Assembly (NCBI GenBank): GCA_022829145.1
Contig: CM040743.1
Coordinates: 49,923,905 to 49,987,904 of the forward strand
Direction of reading: 5' to 3'
DNA from: Albula goreensis
Lineage: Eukaryota; Chordata; Actinopteri; Albuliformes; Albulidae
DNA: 64,000 nt
The notes below the pieces were generated by a model. The model was not told where the DNA came from, did no database searches, and saw only the letters and a list, made by a program, of their open reading frames with translations. A program made the position numbers and the translations under genes. How positions within the stretch are numbered: position 1 is the first letter of the stretch; each line of letters opens with the position of its first letter. Of this stretch, positions 12,660 through 25,100 are shown in pieces.

Positions 12660-12880
12660 CTTAAACTAAGGGTGTCAAACTCCAGGTCTGGAGGACTGCA
12701 GAATCCACAGGTTTTGTGACTTCCTTTTAATTAGCAGCTAATGTAGGCATCAGAAACAGCTACTGTAGGCTAAGGACTCCCAAGCTAATCAATAAGTTAC
12801 ATACACATTTAAGTGCTAAAATGTGCTAAAAACTAGCAGAAACAGTTCTCTTCCGGGACACACATAGTTTAAGCCAAAAA
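12660..12880. mobile_element. Possible fragment of a common fish repeat downstream of slc6a19 copy 1
   Basis: GGGTGTCAAACTCCAGGTC followed by TGGAGGACTGCAGAATCC resembles the widespread fish interspersed repeat beginning GTGTCAAACTCCAGTCCTGGA. Only one end is recognisable, and the boundaries are approximate. Confidence 0.35.
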
Positions 12881-12899
12881 AAAATTCAAACACAGCAAA

Positions 12900-13965
12900 A
12901 GGAGATCAACACTGGGGAAGAAGCTGGATTTATCAAGCTGGGTGCTTTCAAAACATGATTTACTCCTACTTGAGTTAGCCTGGTAATCTGTCATATTGTG
13001 TTCCCTGTTCCTGAGTTTAAATTGTTGTAACCTTTTATTTCAAAGTTACCAGTTTTGTTACCAGATTTTCTCTCCGCAACAGACTAATGTTTTCTATTCT
13101 ACAGTACAAAAACTTCATTTTCATCCGTTTCCTTATCTGTATCTGCAAATAAAAAAACACATGTACCTGCTACAGGAAATGGCACAAAACAACAATTAAA
13201 GAACATATTTAACAAAGTTACTTCTTGGACTAAAACTACCAGAGATACTCTCATGATATTTTGTCTTCATTTAGTTTTTGATGAAGGTGAAACAGCATTA
13301 CAGTGAATAAGTCTAAAACAGCAGATTTTATTACAGTATATTGTGCTTCACGCTGAACAGAGTTGACTAATTGCAATTCTAGCTGTGTCATTTTCAACAT
13401 TTTGAAGTGAAACAAAGCTTTGAGTTGTGCACTAAATGTGCACTGAACATGTGTTGAAGTTTCAACGATTATCCATTCATAGTAAAAAGTGCATCTGTAG
13501 GTGGTTCAGTTGATAGTTGGTACATTTTTATTGTTTAACTATTCTTATTTTTTATTGGTATATTTGGATTTAATAAGGTTTTGTCTGAATGAATGAATTA
13601 ACACATGATTAGATCATTCAACAAAACCAATGAGCAGACAGTGTACAAGAGAATTGCTTTTTTTATTAAAATCGTCAAATTGCAAAACATGTCTTTGTCT
13701 TTACTGAGTTATAGATAAACAGCATTACCCTCTCAGCACTTACAGAAATAAAGATTCAGCACACAGTTCAAAGAGAACAGTGCAGTATGCCAGCTGGGAT
13801 GATGCAACAGGTTATTACACAAAGGAAGATGAACACCTCATACTGCAGCTCAGATTGCATTTCAGTCTAACCTCTAATGTTTTTGAAACAATCTGCTTTA
13901 TTCTGGTACGAGTTCAAAATGGAAGAACTGGCAGTTGGAAAAATGCTTCAGATTTGAATAGGCAA
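12900..13965. other. Intergenic / probable 3' UTR of slc6a19 copy 1
   Basis: AT-rich, no coding pattern. AATAAA hexamers at 13148-13153 and 13747-13752 could serve as poly(A) signals, but nothing in the sequence decides between them. Confidence 0.35.
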
Positions 13966-14532
13966 AGTAAGCCTAACACTAACCATGACCCATACCTTCC
14001 ATGGGAGGCACTGGGTTAGGGTTAGGGTTAGACCTCGGGTAAGCCTAACACTAACCATGACCCATACCTTCCATGGGAGGCACTGGGTTAGGGTTAGGGT
14101 TAGACCTCGGGTAAGCCTAACACTAACCATGACCCATACCTTCCATGGGAGGCACTGGGTTAGGGTTAGGGTTAGGGTTAGACCTCGGGTAAGCCTAACA
14201 CTAACCATGACCCATACCTTCCATGGGAGGCACTGGGTTAGGGTTAGGTTAGACCTCGGTAAGCCTAACACTAACCATGACCCATACCTTCCATGGGAGG
14301 CACTGGGTTAGGGTTAGGGTTAGGTTAGACCTCGGTAACACTAACCATGACCCATACCTTCCATGGGAGGCACTGGGTTAGGGTTAGGGTTAGGGTTAGA
14401 CCTCGGGTAAGCCTAACACTAACCATGACCCATACCTTCCATGGGAGGCACTGGGTTAGGGTTAGGGTTAGGGTTAGACCTCGGGTAAGCCTAACACTAA
14501 CCATGACCCATACCTTCCATGGGAGGCACTGG
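13965..14532 (+). repeat. ~70-bp minisatellite with embedded TTAGGG runs, ~8 copies
   Basis: Each unit has AAGCCTAACACTAACCATGA, a CCATACCTTCCATGGGAGGC segment, ACTGGG, then two to four TTAGGG-like hexamers and GACCTCGG. Copy-to-copy variation is mostly in the number of TTAGGG hexamers. It lies between the two slc6a19 copies. Open frames here are repeat artefacts. Confidence 0.92.
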
Positions 14533-14809
14533 ACATGTGGCTGAGAGATGAGTCCTGAGTCCTGTTACTTCCTGTAGCAGTAGAGTTTCTGCTCTTTCTC
14601 AATCCCGCATGAAGCTTCAGGATTTTCCACATCTGTCAGTTTAACTTACATCACTTGTGAAATACTGGACCAATTTGAATCTCTCCTAAAGATGATAATG
14701 TCTTTAAATAAAAACATGCAGGGGTTTCATGGCAGGGAGGCCATGACTGAGAAACCTCTTGGACTTTTTTTAGGGGCTTGCAAATGTGCTTTGAGTTGAA
14801 CCAAGCTTA

Positions 14810-16230
14810 TTTAGTATAATTTTATAGAAAGATTGGTCAACACTTGGAATAGATTGCCAGGTCATGTAATTGAGGCAGAGATGGTTGGTGTGCCCAAGTC
14901 CACACCTGATGCAGTGCTGGATGCCCTTTAGTTTAAATGGAGATGTTAGTTGGCTAAGTGGTGTATTGTCCTAATCACACGTACTTGTGTTCTAAGCTAC
15001 CTTCCTGCTAGCTCCTGTAACCCATGGTTATCTGATCCTGCTAGGTCCTATAGGATGAGACTTGATGCTATAGCAGTAAAAACACAGAAAGGGTGCTTGT
15101 ATATACAAAAATTGTATTGATTTCAAACCACAGTGGTCATATTAGTTTCACAATGCTTAGATCACACCCCGGGCCAACAGCGCATGGACTTTCTTAGAAA
15201 ATCACATTTTTTTTAACTTTGATAACAAAATTCTCACCTTATTTCATAAATCCTTTATTGAGAGTCTTGTTTGTTATTGCATTGAATGCTGGCATGGACA
15301 TTCCAAAATCACTCATAAGAACAAATTGGGAAAAATTGTTAAGACCTGTGGATAAAATCATGGGGGAGCAGCAGGCAGACCTGCATGTGACCAGGCTGCC
15401 TGAGAAGGCAGACAAAGCCTGCATGGATACATCTCATCCACTTTCAGTGGAGTTCCAGCTGCTCCCTTCAGTACCTTCAAACAAGATTTGGTAGCCATGG
15501 AGAGTCTGGGGTTATACATGAACTAAGGGATGTGGGTTAAAATGGACCAATGGATGTGACTATATGGATACATAGCAGATGTGCAATATATTCACTATCT
15601 ATTTATTTATTTAAAATACTGGCATACGGTATTGACATGCATTTTATATGTCTAGACTGTGATGATGATATTTATGACAGCTGCTACAGATCATTTGGAT
15701 CTTTGTGTTTCTGTTTATCTGATGTGCTTTTAATGTGTCTGTATGTTCTGTGCTGCACAACAAATTGCCTCTCTAAGGGCATTAAAGTTTTCGAAGAATA
15801 CCGAGTGCAGTTATTGGCATCAAACTGAAAGAATGATATGAAGCCCTCCAAAAAGTACAAAGTAGGGCAACTAGTTTTTCATATGAACTGTAAAAGTTAT
15901 GAGAACAGACTCAAGACACTAAACCTACGCAGGCTTTGCAAATGGAAGAATTACTGGAATTGTTTATATTATTATAATGGTTTATCAAGAAACAATACAT
16001 CTGTTTTTAAGGTTGAGTACAGTCAACAGAACAGAGAAAGCATAGATGGAAATTAAGTATTGATACATTTTCTACTGTTGCCAAGAAATATTGTTTTATT
16101 GTGCAATGTACAGGCATGATACTGGAGTAGATACATCGTAGATAGTAAGAACATGGCTGGCCTGTGTGGCTAGAATGGCCTATTCTTATTATCACCTTCA
16201 CCTGTTCTTTGGAGGAACAGAGCTGTATCT
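14810..16230 (+). mobile_element. Decayed LINE (CR1/L2-like) reverse-transcriptase tail fragments
   Basis: At about 14830-14930 one frame reads LVNTWNRLPGHVIEAE, like the C-terminal end of CR1/L2-type LINE polyproteins. At 15835-16060 another reads KSYENRLKTLNLRRL followed by YYYNGLS, like the SYEERLKxLxLxxL segment just upstream in such proteins. Stops and frame changes break both. The segment at 16160-16200 ends with a TGGCCTATTCTTATTATC string that could be a LINE 3' tail. Family level only. Confidence 0.4.
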
Positions 16231-16629
16231 TCTGCAATTCTAATGTTCACATTCTTGGCTTCTAAAGTTATTATGTCATTACCTAATACAGTAATCTAAA
16301 ATGAGTGAGCTCATAAGTGCAGGGGTCTCCCAGATTTGAGTGGAGTCAGGGGAGGCTGGTGCACAGGGGCTTTCGAACTCTCCCCGCTTGGACCACTAAT
16401 GCGTGGAAAGTGTAAGCTGCAGCAGTCAGCCAGAGCTCTCACACATACTGTAGATTGTGATGCATGGCAGCCATGTCTGGCTTGTTTATTCCGTTGGGCC
16501 CATGGGTGGGTTAGTGGTCCTGGAGGGGCTGCAATCAGCTTAACGTTACCAGAGTTACAATCTGCTTAACTTTGATCTTGCAGCAGAGCCTGCCATTGCA
16601 GCTCTGCTCAGTATGCAGCACTGGGCATG

Positions 16630-16671
16630 TGAAACCCTAACCCTAACCCTTGCGAAATATATATATGTACA

Positions 16672-16750
<79 letters not shown>
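16630..16750. repeat. (TA)n microsatellite, ~45 dinucleotides, with a short CCCTAA run before it
   Basis: Three CCCTAA-like hexamers at 16634-16651, then an AT-alternating tract that is almost uninterrupted from about 16680 to 16749. Confidence 0.95.
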
Positions 16751-16752
<2 letters not shown>

Positions 16753-17290
16753 ATCTGTAGATCTATTCTGAACAGGATTTAAACAACATCTATTTTGTAA
16801 ATATATTTAGGTTGTTTAAGAAAATAAAAGTCAAAGGAAAAGTTTGGGAGGATATATTTGTGACAGGCTGGTGGAGGCAGCTTTGAGTAGGAGTTACTGC
16901 TGATCCAGTGGGAATAGTCTATAATAATTTACTAAAGGAACACTTGAATCATCGCTTTTTACATATGAATTCATTGCACATTTTTTCCATCTACAGTCAT
17001 GTTGCCAAAAAATGTAAACATATTGTCAGCAAGTATTTTCCTGAAATACTGAAAATAGGACTGTCAATGGACATTGGATCACTGCTGAAGACAAAAGTAG
17101 ATATTTATGGTTTCTGGTTGTGTTTTCAGAGCTGTAAAGATCATAATCAGCCTCTATTAACCACACAGCGGCATGGGTCTCTTGTTCACACCGACCATTT
17201 GATAAAATATTAATTATTACAATGCTTTACACTTCCATTCTGCTGACCATAAACAATGCATAACTCTTTCTTCAGCCCATTCCATAGATA
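16751..17290. other. Intergenic spacer before slc6a19 copy 2
   Basis: No coding or repeat structure that I can support. A 101-codon open frame at 16908-17213 has no recognisable motif, splice context or composition suggesting a gene. Confidence 0.4.
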
Positions 17291-17399
17291 TCCAAGGGGC
17301 GTGCAAGGGGGTGGGGTGTGTGGTGGAGGGGGCTGGGGTTCTAAAGGTCATTATAAATCCAGTAACTTTCCCCTCTGAACAGTAACGCTTGTACATACA

Positions 17400-17748
17400 C
17401 ACAGAGACAGACACAGGTACACACCTGTGAGAGAATCAGGAGAGACAGACACAGGTACACACCTGTGAGAGAATCAGGAGAGACAGACACAGGTACACAC
17501 CTGTGACAGAATCAGGAGAGACAGACACAGGTACACACCTGTGACAGAATCAGGAGAGACAGACACAGGTACACACCTGTGAGAGAATCAGGAGAGACAG
17601 ACACAGGTACACACCTGTGACAGAATCAGGAGAGACAGACACAGGTACACACCTGTGACAGAATCAGGAGAGACAGACACAGGTACACACCTGTGAGAGA
17701 ATCAGGAGAGACAGACACAGGTACACACCTGTGACAGAATCAGGAGAG
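17400..17748 (+). repeat. 5' array of ~38-bp units ending at the start codon of slc6a19 copy 2, ~9 copies
   Basis: Same unit as at 845-1047, but longer and more homogeneous. Each copy contains the inverted repeat CACAGGTACACACCTGTG, and the last unit merges into the ATG at 17749. If transcribed, the leader would carry about nine small hairpins just before the start codon, against four or five in copy 1. Confidence 0.88.
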
Positions 17749-18882
17749 ATGCGGCTGAAGCTTCCAAACCCGGGCGTGGAAGGGCGGATCCCTTCACACC
17801 AGGAGCTGGAGAAGATGGAGAAGGAGGAGGCAGGGGACCGGCCCAAATGGGACAACAAAGCCCAGTACATGCTCACCTGCGTGGGGTTCTGCGTCGGCCT
17901 GGGGAACGTCTGGCGCTTCCCTTACCTGTGCCAGAGCCATGGAGGAGGTAAGCACAGCCGTAACCCCACCTGAGAGGAACTCCACACTGGACCCTGTGTG
18001 TCTGGTCATGAGCCTGAGTGGTGTTAGAGTTAAATGGGTAAAGGTCTGAGAGGTGTTAGAGTTAGATGGGTAAAGGTCTGAGTGGTGTTAAAGTTAAATG
18101 GGTAAAGGTCTGAGTGGTGTTAGAGTTAAATGGGTAAGGGTCTGAGTGGTGTTAGAGTTAAATGGGTAAAGGTCTGAGTGGTGTTAGAGTTAAATGGGTA
18201 GAGGTCTGAGTGGTGTTAGAGTTAAATGGGTAGAGGTCTGAGTGGTGTTAAAGTTAAATGGGTAAAGGTCTGAGTGGTGTTAGAGTTAAATGGGTAAAGG
18301 TCTGAGTGGTGTTAAAGTTAAATGGGTAAAGGTCTGAGTGGTGTTAGAGTTAAATGGGTAAAGGTCTGAGTGGTGTTAGAGTTAAATGGGTAAAGGTCTG
18401 AGTGGTGTTAGAGTTAAATGGGTAAAGGTCTGAGTGGTGTTAGAGTTAAATGGGTAAAGGTCTGAGTGGTGTTAGAGTTAAATGGGTAAAGGTCTGAGTG
18501 GTGTTAGAGTTAAGTGGGTAAAGGTGGGCATGTGTGCAGATAATACTGGTACTGTGTGGTCCCCAGCATATTTTATTATGGATGCAACTGTACCAAGCCT
18601 AAACTTTTGATAACCTGGTTATTCATATAACATCAGCATGCTGTGGCGTATTACATAATCTCACCTAGCTACGTTTACATTGGATTACATTGGATACAAA
18701 TGGGTGATATTCCTCCAAGTTTCCTCACACAGTGCTGCTCCATCACAATGTGACTTAGAAAGCATTGCCTGTCTTCTGACTCAGTTCATTTAATTAAGCT
18801 ATTAGGAGCTGGTGAGAACAAAAAACATATTTCAGTCTCAGTTCCAACACTGTTACAATTAGGTCAAAAACATGTTTCATCA

Positions 18883-18946
<64 letters not shown>

Positions 18947-19048
18947 ATTTAACTAAGCTTAACACTGTTACTATTAGGAGCTGGTGAGAATAAAAAAACA
19001 CTGATTTAACTATTAGGAGCTGGTGAGAATAAAAAACATGTTTCATCA

Positions 19049-19112
<64 letters not shown>

Positions 19113-22100
19113 GCCCACGTGCACACAAGCAGGTCTGTGTTAGACCACCAAGGCCATCACCATGTCTGCAATGTAGCTTTCTGTAGTAATAGCATCACTG
19201 TAGTAATGGCAATACTGTAGTTATGGCATTGTGTGATAGCTTTATGCCAGCCACTTGAAACCTTTAAACTTGTAATCTGAGAATCAGTGCTGTCAGTATT
19301 TGATTTTATTCTTTTCATATTACTGAGACTTACGGGTTCTTTCATCCTGGGAGGGCGATAACCAAAATGCAGTCCTGACTGAACTTTGGGAGGCACCTGT
19401 TCCAGGTGTGACTGAACACAGGTTATGGAGTGCAGCTCTCACACCTGTTCAGAGCCAATCTGTGTGTGAACTCAAACACAGTAAGATCCTTGTTGAAGGC
19501 TCAGAGCCACATGTAACTGTGCTGTACAGATGACATCATGGTAAAACATTGTTTTTCACACCACTAAACAAATCCATAGCACTTAGCCTGCTAGCCTATA
19601 CAGCACAGTACAGAAATATCAACTGAGAGCTCAACACTTAGCCTGCTAGCCTATACAGCACAGTGTGGAGATATCGAATGAGAGCCCACCACATGAAACA
19701 AAATCCAGAATTTTGTGGTATCAAAACATGATGCGCCATGACCTTGAAAATAGGCATGCCAAAATGATATTAATGTATTACAATATTATCACAGTCTCAC
19801 AGTTTCTCCTATCTGGAATAATGTTTCTTACAGGAAACACATGATTTCATGTGTGTGATTTTGGTAACTGTGAGCTGTCTCTTGTGTTGTGAATGCAATT
19901 TTAAACTTAGCATTTAGATTTAAAAAGTGTTTTTGCATAAAAGCTTTAAATCTTGGCAAAATCTTAATATCTTCAAATCCATGAGATATATGAAAATTAC
20001 ATAATGAAAAAGAATAATTGCAATGATATGGATAACTCGTGTATCATAGAAATATGAAGACACCAAACAAAGAGGAAGTTGGGAGTTCAAAGGATTGCAG
20101 AAACCTCAACTTTGGAAGAAACCTTGAAATTAGTAATATCAGCAAGTAAAGGAGGTCTGGTTGAAAATTAACTAAAACAACTGTTATGTAAGAATATGGA
20201 TCACCTTCAATGAATCCCTTACCACTAACTGACATGTTACTGGATGCTGTCAAAGTTACCAGCGAGACAGACTGCACTTTAGACTCTGGAAATCTAGGCC
20301 TTTGACAGAAGTAACAGGCCTACTCTGAACACAGAGTGTATGTCATGCTAAACAACACAGAGGACACAAAAAGCTATTTCAAAATAATTTTAAACAGACA
20401 GCAAACAGATTGAATTAACAGTAGAAAGTGCATATTTAATTAGGAGCATCACAAATATTCCAAAGAAATCTAATCAAGTTCTGCTATAAGGGTTTTACAC
20501 ACAAAGATAAACAGAGCCCTGTGTGCTGGCTGGATGAAACTCAGGTGTGCCAGCTGCTCATTCAGCTCCTGACCTGTAATCCCAGGTGCTGTGTAGATGA
20601 GTGATAATGGAGTACTCGTTCTGCTGTAATCATTCCCAGTTTACCTGTAATTCCAGGTGCATTCATGATCCCCTTCCTGATCCTGCTTGTCTTGGAGGGA
20701 ATCCCACTTCTGCATCTCGAGTTTGCTATTGGCCAACGTCTGAGGAAGGGGAGCGTGGGAGTGTGGACGGCTATAAACCCCTATTTAACTGGTGTGGGTA
20801 AGTGCTATAATACAGCTACACACCCCTATTTAACCAGTGTGGGTAAGTGCTATAGCACAGCTACACACTCCTATTTAACCGGTGTGGGTAAGTGCTATAG
20901 CACAGCTATATGCCCCTATTTAACTGGTGTGGGTAAGTGCTATAGCACAGCTATATGCCCCTATTTAACTGGTGTGGGTAAGTGTTTTAGCACAGCTATA
21001 TGCCCCTATTTAACTGGTGTGGGTAAGTGTTTTAGCACAGCTATATGCCCCTATTTAACTGGTGTGGGTAAGAGTTTTAGCACAGCTATATGCCCCTATT
21101 TAACTGGTGTGGGTAAGAGTTTTAGCACAGCTATATGCCCCTATTTAACTGGTGTGGGTAAGTGTTTTAGCACAGCTATATGCCCCTATTTAACTGGTGT
21201 GGGTAAGTGCTATAGCACAGCTATATGCCCCTATTTAACTGGTGTGGGTAAGTGCTATAGCACAGCTATATGCCCCTATTTAACTGGTGTGGGTAAGTGC
21301 TATAGCACAGCTATATGCCCCTATTTAACTGGTGTGGGTAAGAGTTTTAGCACAGCTATATGCCCCTATTTAACTGGTGTGGGTAAGTGCTGTAATACAG
21401 TTCTCCACCCCTATTTAACTGGTGTGGGTAAGTGCTATAGCACAGCTATACACCTCTTATTTAATTTGTGTGGGTAAGTGCGATAACATGGGTATAACAC
21501 CCCTGTTGAAGTGGCGTGGGTAATTAGAACAGCCATACATAAAAAGTATGAAGGAAAGACATTTGTGAAACAGCAATATTTAGAAACGTGCGACAAAATG
21601 TTGAAGCACTTCAATATTGATGAGTGGTTTTGACAAGAATAGTACATGCATATTTATAGACATCCTGTTCAGAGCCTGAAGGATTCATAGTTACTGAAAA
21701 ATTCTCCATAAAACTTTATCTAATGAGCTAAAATTTGTGTCTGACAGGAATTGCGTCCATGCTGGTGTCCTTCTTGGTGGGCATGTACTACAATACCATC
21801 ATGGCCTGGGTCATGTGGTATTTCTTTAACTCCTTCCAGGAGCCCCTTCCTTGGAGCACATGCCCTGTCAACCAGAACAGAACTGGTACGTCACTCAACC
21901 ACAGCAAGGCCTGGGCTGAGGGGGTGTCTTGACTGGGGGGCAGAAATGGCATGAATACAGCCTCCTCTGAGCCTGTGGGAGGGCAGCCCTGCAGGAAGGC
22001 TGGCCATTTTAATGGGGAGGGGTTAATGGTGTTGGTGGAATGGAAAATTTATGTATGGATTAACCTACCCTTGTTGCTGGAAGAAATTAAGAAATAATGA

Positions 22101-25100
22101 AGTCAATTTAAAATTTAAAGCTGCATAATAATAGAACAACAAAAAAGCTCCCAGTTCTGATTGTTCTTCTCTGGTACCGATGCACATTAAGCGTAGAGTT
22201 CTCCCAGTGCCGTTCAGCTCTGCTAGCTTTGTGTATCAGGTATAGACTTCTCCCAGTGCCGTTCAGCTCTGCTAGCTTTGTGTATCAGGTATAGAGTTCT
22301 CCCAGTGCCGTTCAGCTCTGCTAGCTTTGTGTATCAGGTATAGACTTCTCCCAGTGCCGTTCAGCTCTGCTAGCTTTGTGTATCAGGTATAGACTTCTCC
22401 CAGTGCCGTTCAGCTCTGCTAGCTTTGTGTATCAGGTATAGAGTTCTCCCAGTGCCGTTCAGCTCTGCTAGCTTTGTGTATCAGGTATAGACTTCTCCCA
22501 GTTCCGATTGTTCTTCTCTGCTGGCCTTGTGTATCAGGCGTAGACTTCTCTGTATTAGCTGGATTAGCTGATTCACCCACAGCAGCACACAGTCACAGTG
22601 TAAGTACAGGCTGGTATTGCTTACAGTGTGAGTGTCGCCCTCTGCAGGCCTGGTGTCTGAATGTGAGCGCAGCTCTCCGGTGGATTACTTCTGGTACAGG
22701 GAGACGCTGAACACCTCTGCAGCCATCGGGGACTCTGGGGGCCTGCAGTGGTGGATGGTGCTTTGTCTGGTGTGTGCCTGGACTGTGCTGTACGTCTGCT
22801 GCATCAGGGGCATAGAGACCACTGGCAAGGTACGCTCCCCACTGGCCATGCAGGAGAGTGCACACCTGAGCAGAAGTGAATGGTGTGAGCTGGCAAATCC
22901 CTCTGTATGTAAGCCGTGATGTAGAAGCCTAACCCCTCCCTCCTCTCCCCTGCACCCTGCCCCCTTCCCCAGGCAGTGTACGTCACCTCCACCCTGCCCT
23001 ACGTGGTTCTCACCATCTTTCTCATCAGAGGACTGACTCTCAAAGGCTCTGTGAATGGAATTAAGTTTCTCTTCACCCCAGATGTGAGTAAATGGCTGTT
23101 TAACTGTGTCATTTGGGCAAAATTCTGTTTTATTGTATGTATTGTAAATATCTGTATTTTTTTCACTCCAGGTGAATGAACTGATGAACCCTTCGACCTG
23201 GCTGGATGCTGGTGCCCAGGTGTTCTACTCATTCTCCCTGGCTTTTGGAGGTCTCATTTCCTTCTCCAGCTATAACTCAGTTCAGTAAGTGAGTGTGACT
23301 AGAGGGTATTTCACCACAAAGTAGCAAATTACCCTGACTTTATGTACAACAAATACTAACTATTAACACTATTAATTTGTGATGTTGACTGGCCGCAAAC
23401 TAAGAGAATTACCATGCTTTTTTTAGAGACAAATTTTATATTTTTGAAAGACATTAGATTGATGACACAAAAGGTTCAACCCACCTGTCCTAAAATACTT
23501 CAACATGTGTATCTGTTCTGCTCTCCTCTCTTCTCCAGTAACAACTGTGAGCAGGATGCTGTGATCATCTCAGTTATCAATGGCTTCACCTCTGTTTTCT
23601 CTGCTACTGTCATCTACTCCATCATCGGCTTCCGTGCCACTGAGAGATTTGATGACTGTCTTGGAGGGTTAGTGGCGCTGGAAAGGAGCATATCTGAGCA
23701 AAATCTTCAACATAATTATCCTACATTGTTTCAGATGTCTCTGGAGCTATGGTTTAGTTTTGTTGTTTTTTATTCCACTAGGAACATCCTGACTCTAATG
23801 AATGCATTCGATCTTCCTGAAGGCAACATCACTGAGAGTAATTATGAGCAGGTTCTTCATAACCTGAACAGCACATCTCCTGAGGCCATCCAGGGGCTGC
23901 ACCTCAGGCCCTGTGACCTGAACACTTTCCTCAGTGAGGTGTGTCTCACCTGCCTTACACTTCCAATGTCATCCCAGCTGCAGTGACTGAGCACAGCTGC
24001 TGCTCCCTATGCACCTGAAAACACCCATGTGCATGTTATCCTCCATCTTAGAGACCTGTGTGCATGCTATCCTCCATCTCAGAGACCAGTGTGCATGTTA
24101 TCCTCCATCTTAGAGACCCATGTGCATGTTATCCTCCATCTTAGAGACCAACATGCATGTTATCCTCCATCTTACAGACACATGTGCATGTTATCCTGCA
24201 TCTTAGAGACCTGTGTGCATGTTATCCTCCATCTTAGAGACCCACGTGCATGTTATCCTCCATCTTAGAGACCTGTGTGCCTGTTATCCTCCATCTTAGA
24301 GACATGTGTGCATGTTATCCTCCATCTTAGAGACCCACATGCATGTTATCCTCCATCTTAGAGACCCACGTGCATGTTATCCTCCATCTTAGAGACCTGT
24401 GTGCATTTTATCCTCCATCTTAGAGACCTGTGTGCATGTTATCCTCCATCTTAGAGACCTGTGTGCATGTTATCCTCCATCTTAGAGACCCATGTGCATG
24501 TTATCCTCCATCTTAGAGACCTGTGTGCATGTTATCCACTCTTCGTGCAGCTGCACAAAGCCTAAACTCTGTCTGTGTTTGCGTCTCACAGGGTGTTGAG
24601 GGAACTGGCCTGGCCTTTATCGTGTTCACAGAGGCCATCACTAAGATGCCAGTGTCTCCCCTCTGGTCCATTCTGTTCTTCATCATGCTTTTCTGCCTGG
24701 GCCTGTCCACCATGTTTGGGAATATTGAGGGGGTGGTGGTTCCCCTGCAGGACCTCAAGGTGCTCCCAGAGAAGTGGCCTAAAGAGGCTCTCACAGGTAT
24801 ACAATTATTCCAAAGAGTTTCTCTCCACAGGATCGCCATCATGTGTCTACCTGTGAACACAGCCATGTATATCTTCAGAGTTATCATTTTATTTAGTGGT
24901 GTGCAGTTGGTGAACAAATTGTTCTTTTGAATGATTCTTTTTAGTGAGTCATTTGTGTCAACCGAGTTGTTCTTTTTCCTACTTTCACTTCCATTGCTAG
25001 ATGCTACAAACACCCGATTCAGTCCTCACAGTCCTCACACTCGAAAGGAACTTGTAGCAAACATTGTGTATCATTGTGCGCAGTGATGGACTAATTACCA

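Noticed and set aside
13965..14532. A true telomere or chromosome end
   Set aside because: TTAGGG runs are only two to four hexamers, interrupted by longer unit sequence, with genes on both sides.
24890..24990. Possible hAT-type repeat (TGAATGATTCTTTTTAGTGA region) in intron 9 of slc6a19 copy 2
   Set aside because: Resembles common GAATCATTC-type fish repeats, but too short and without visible ends.
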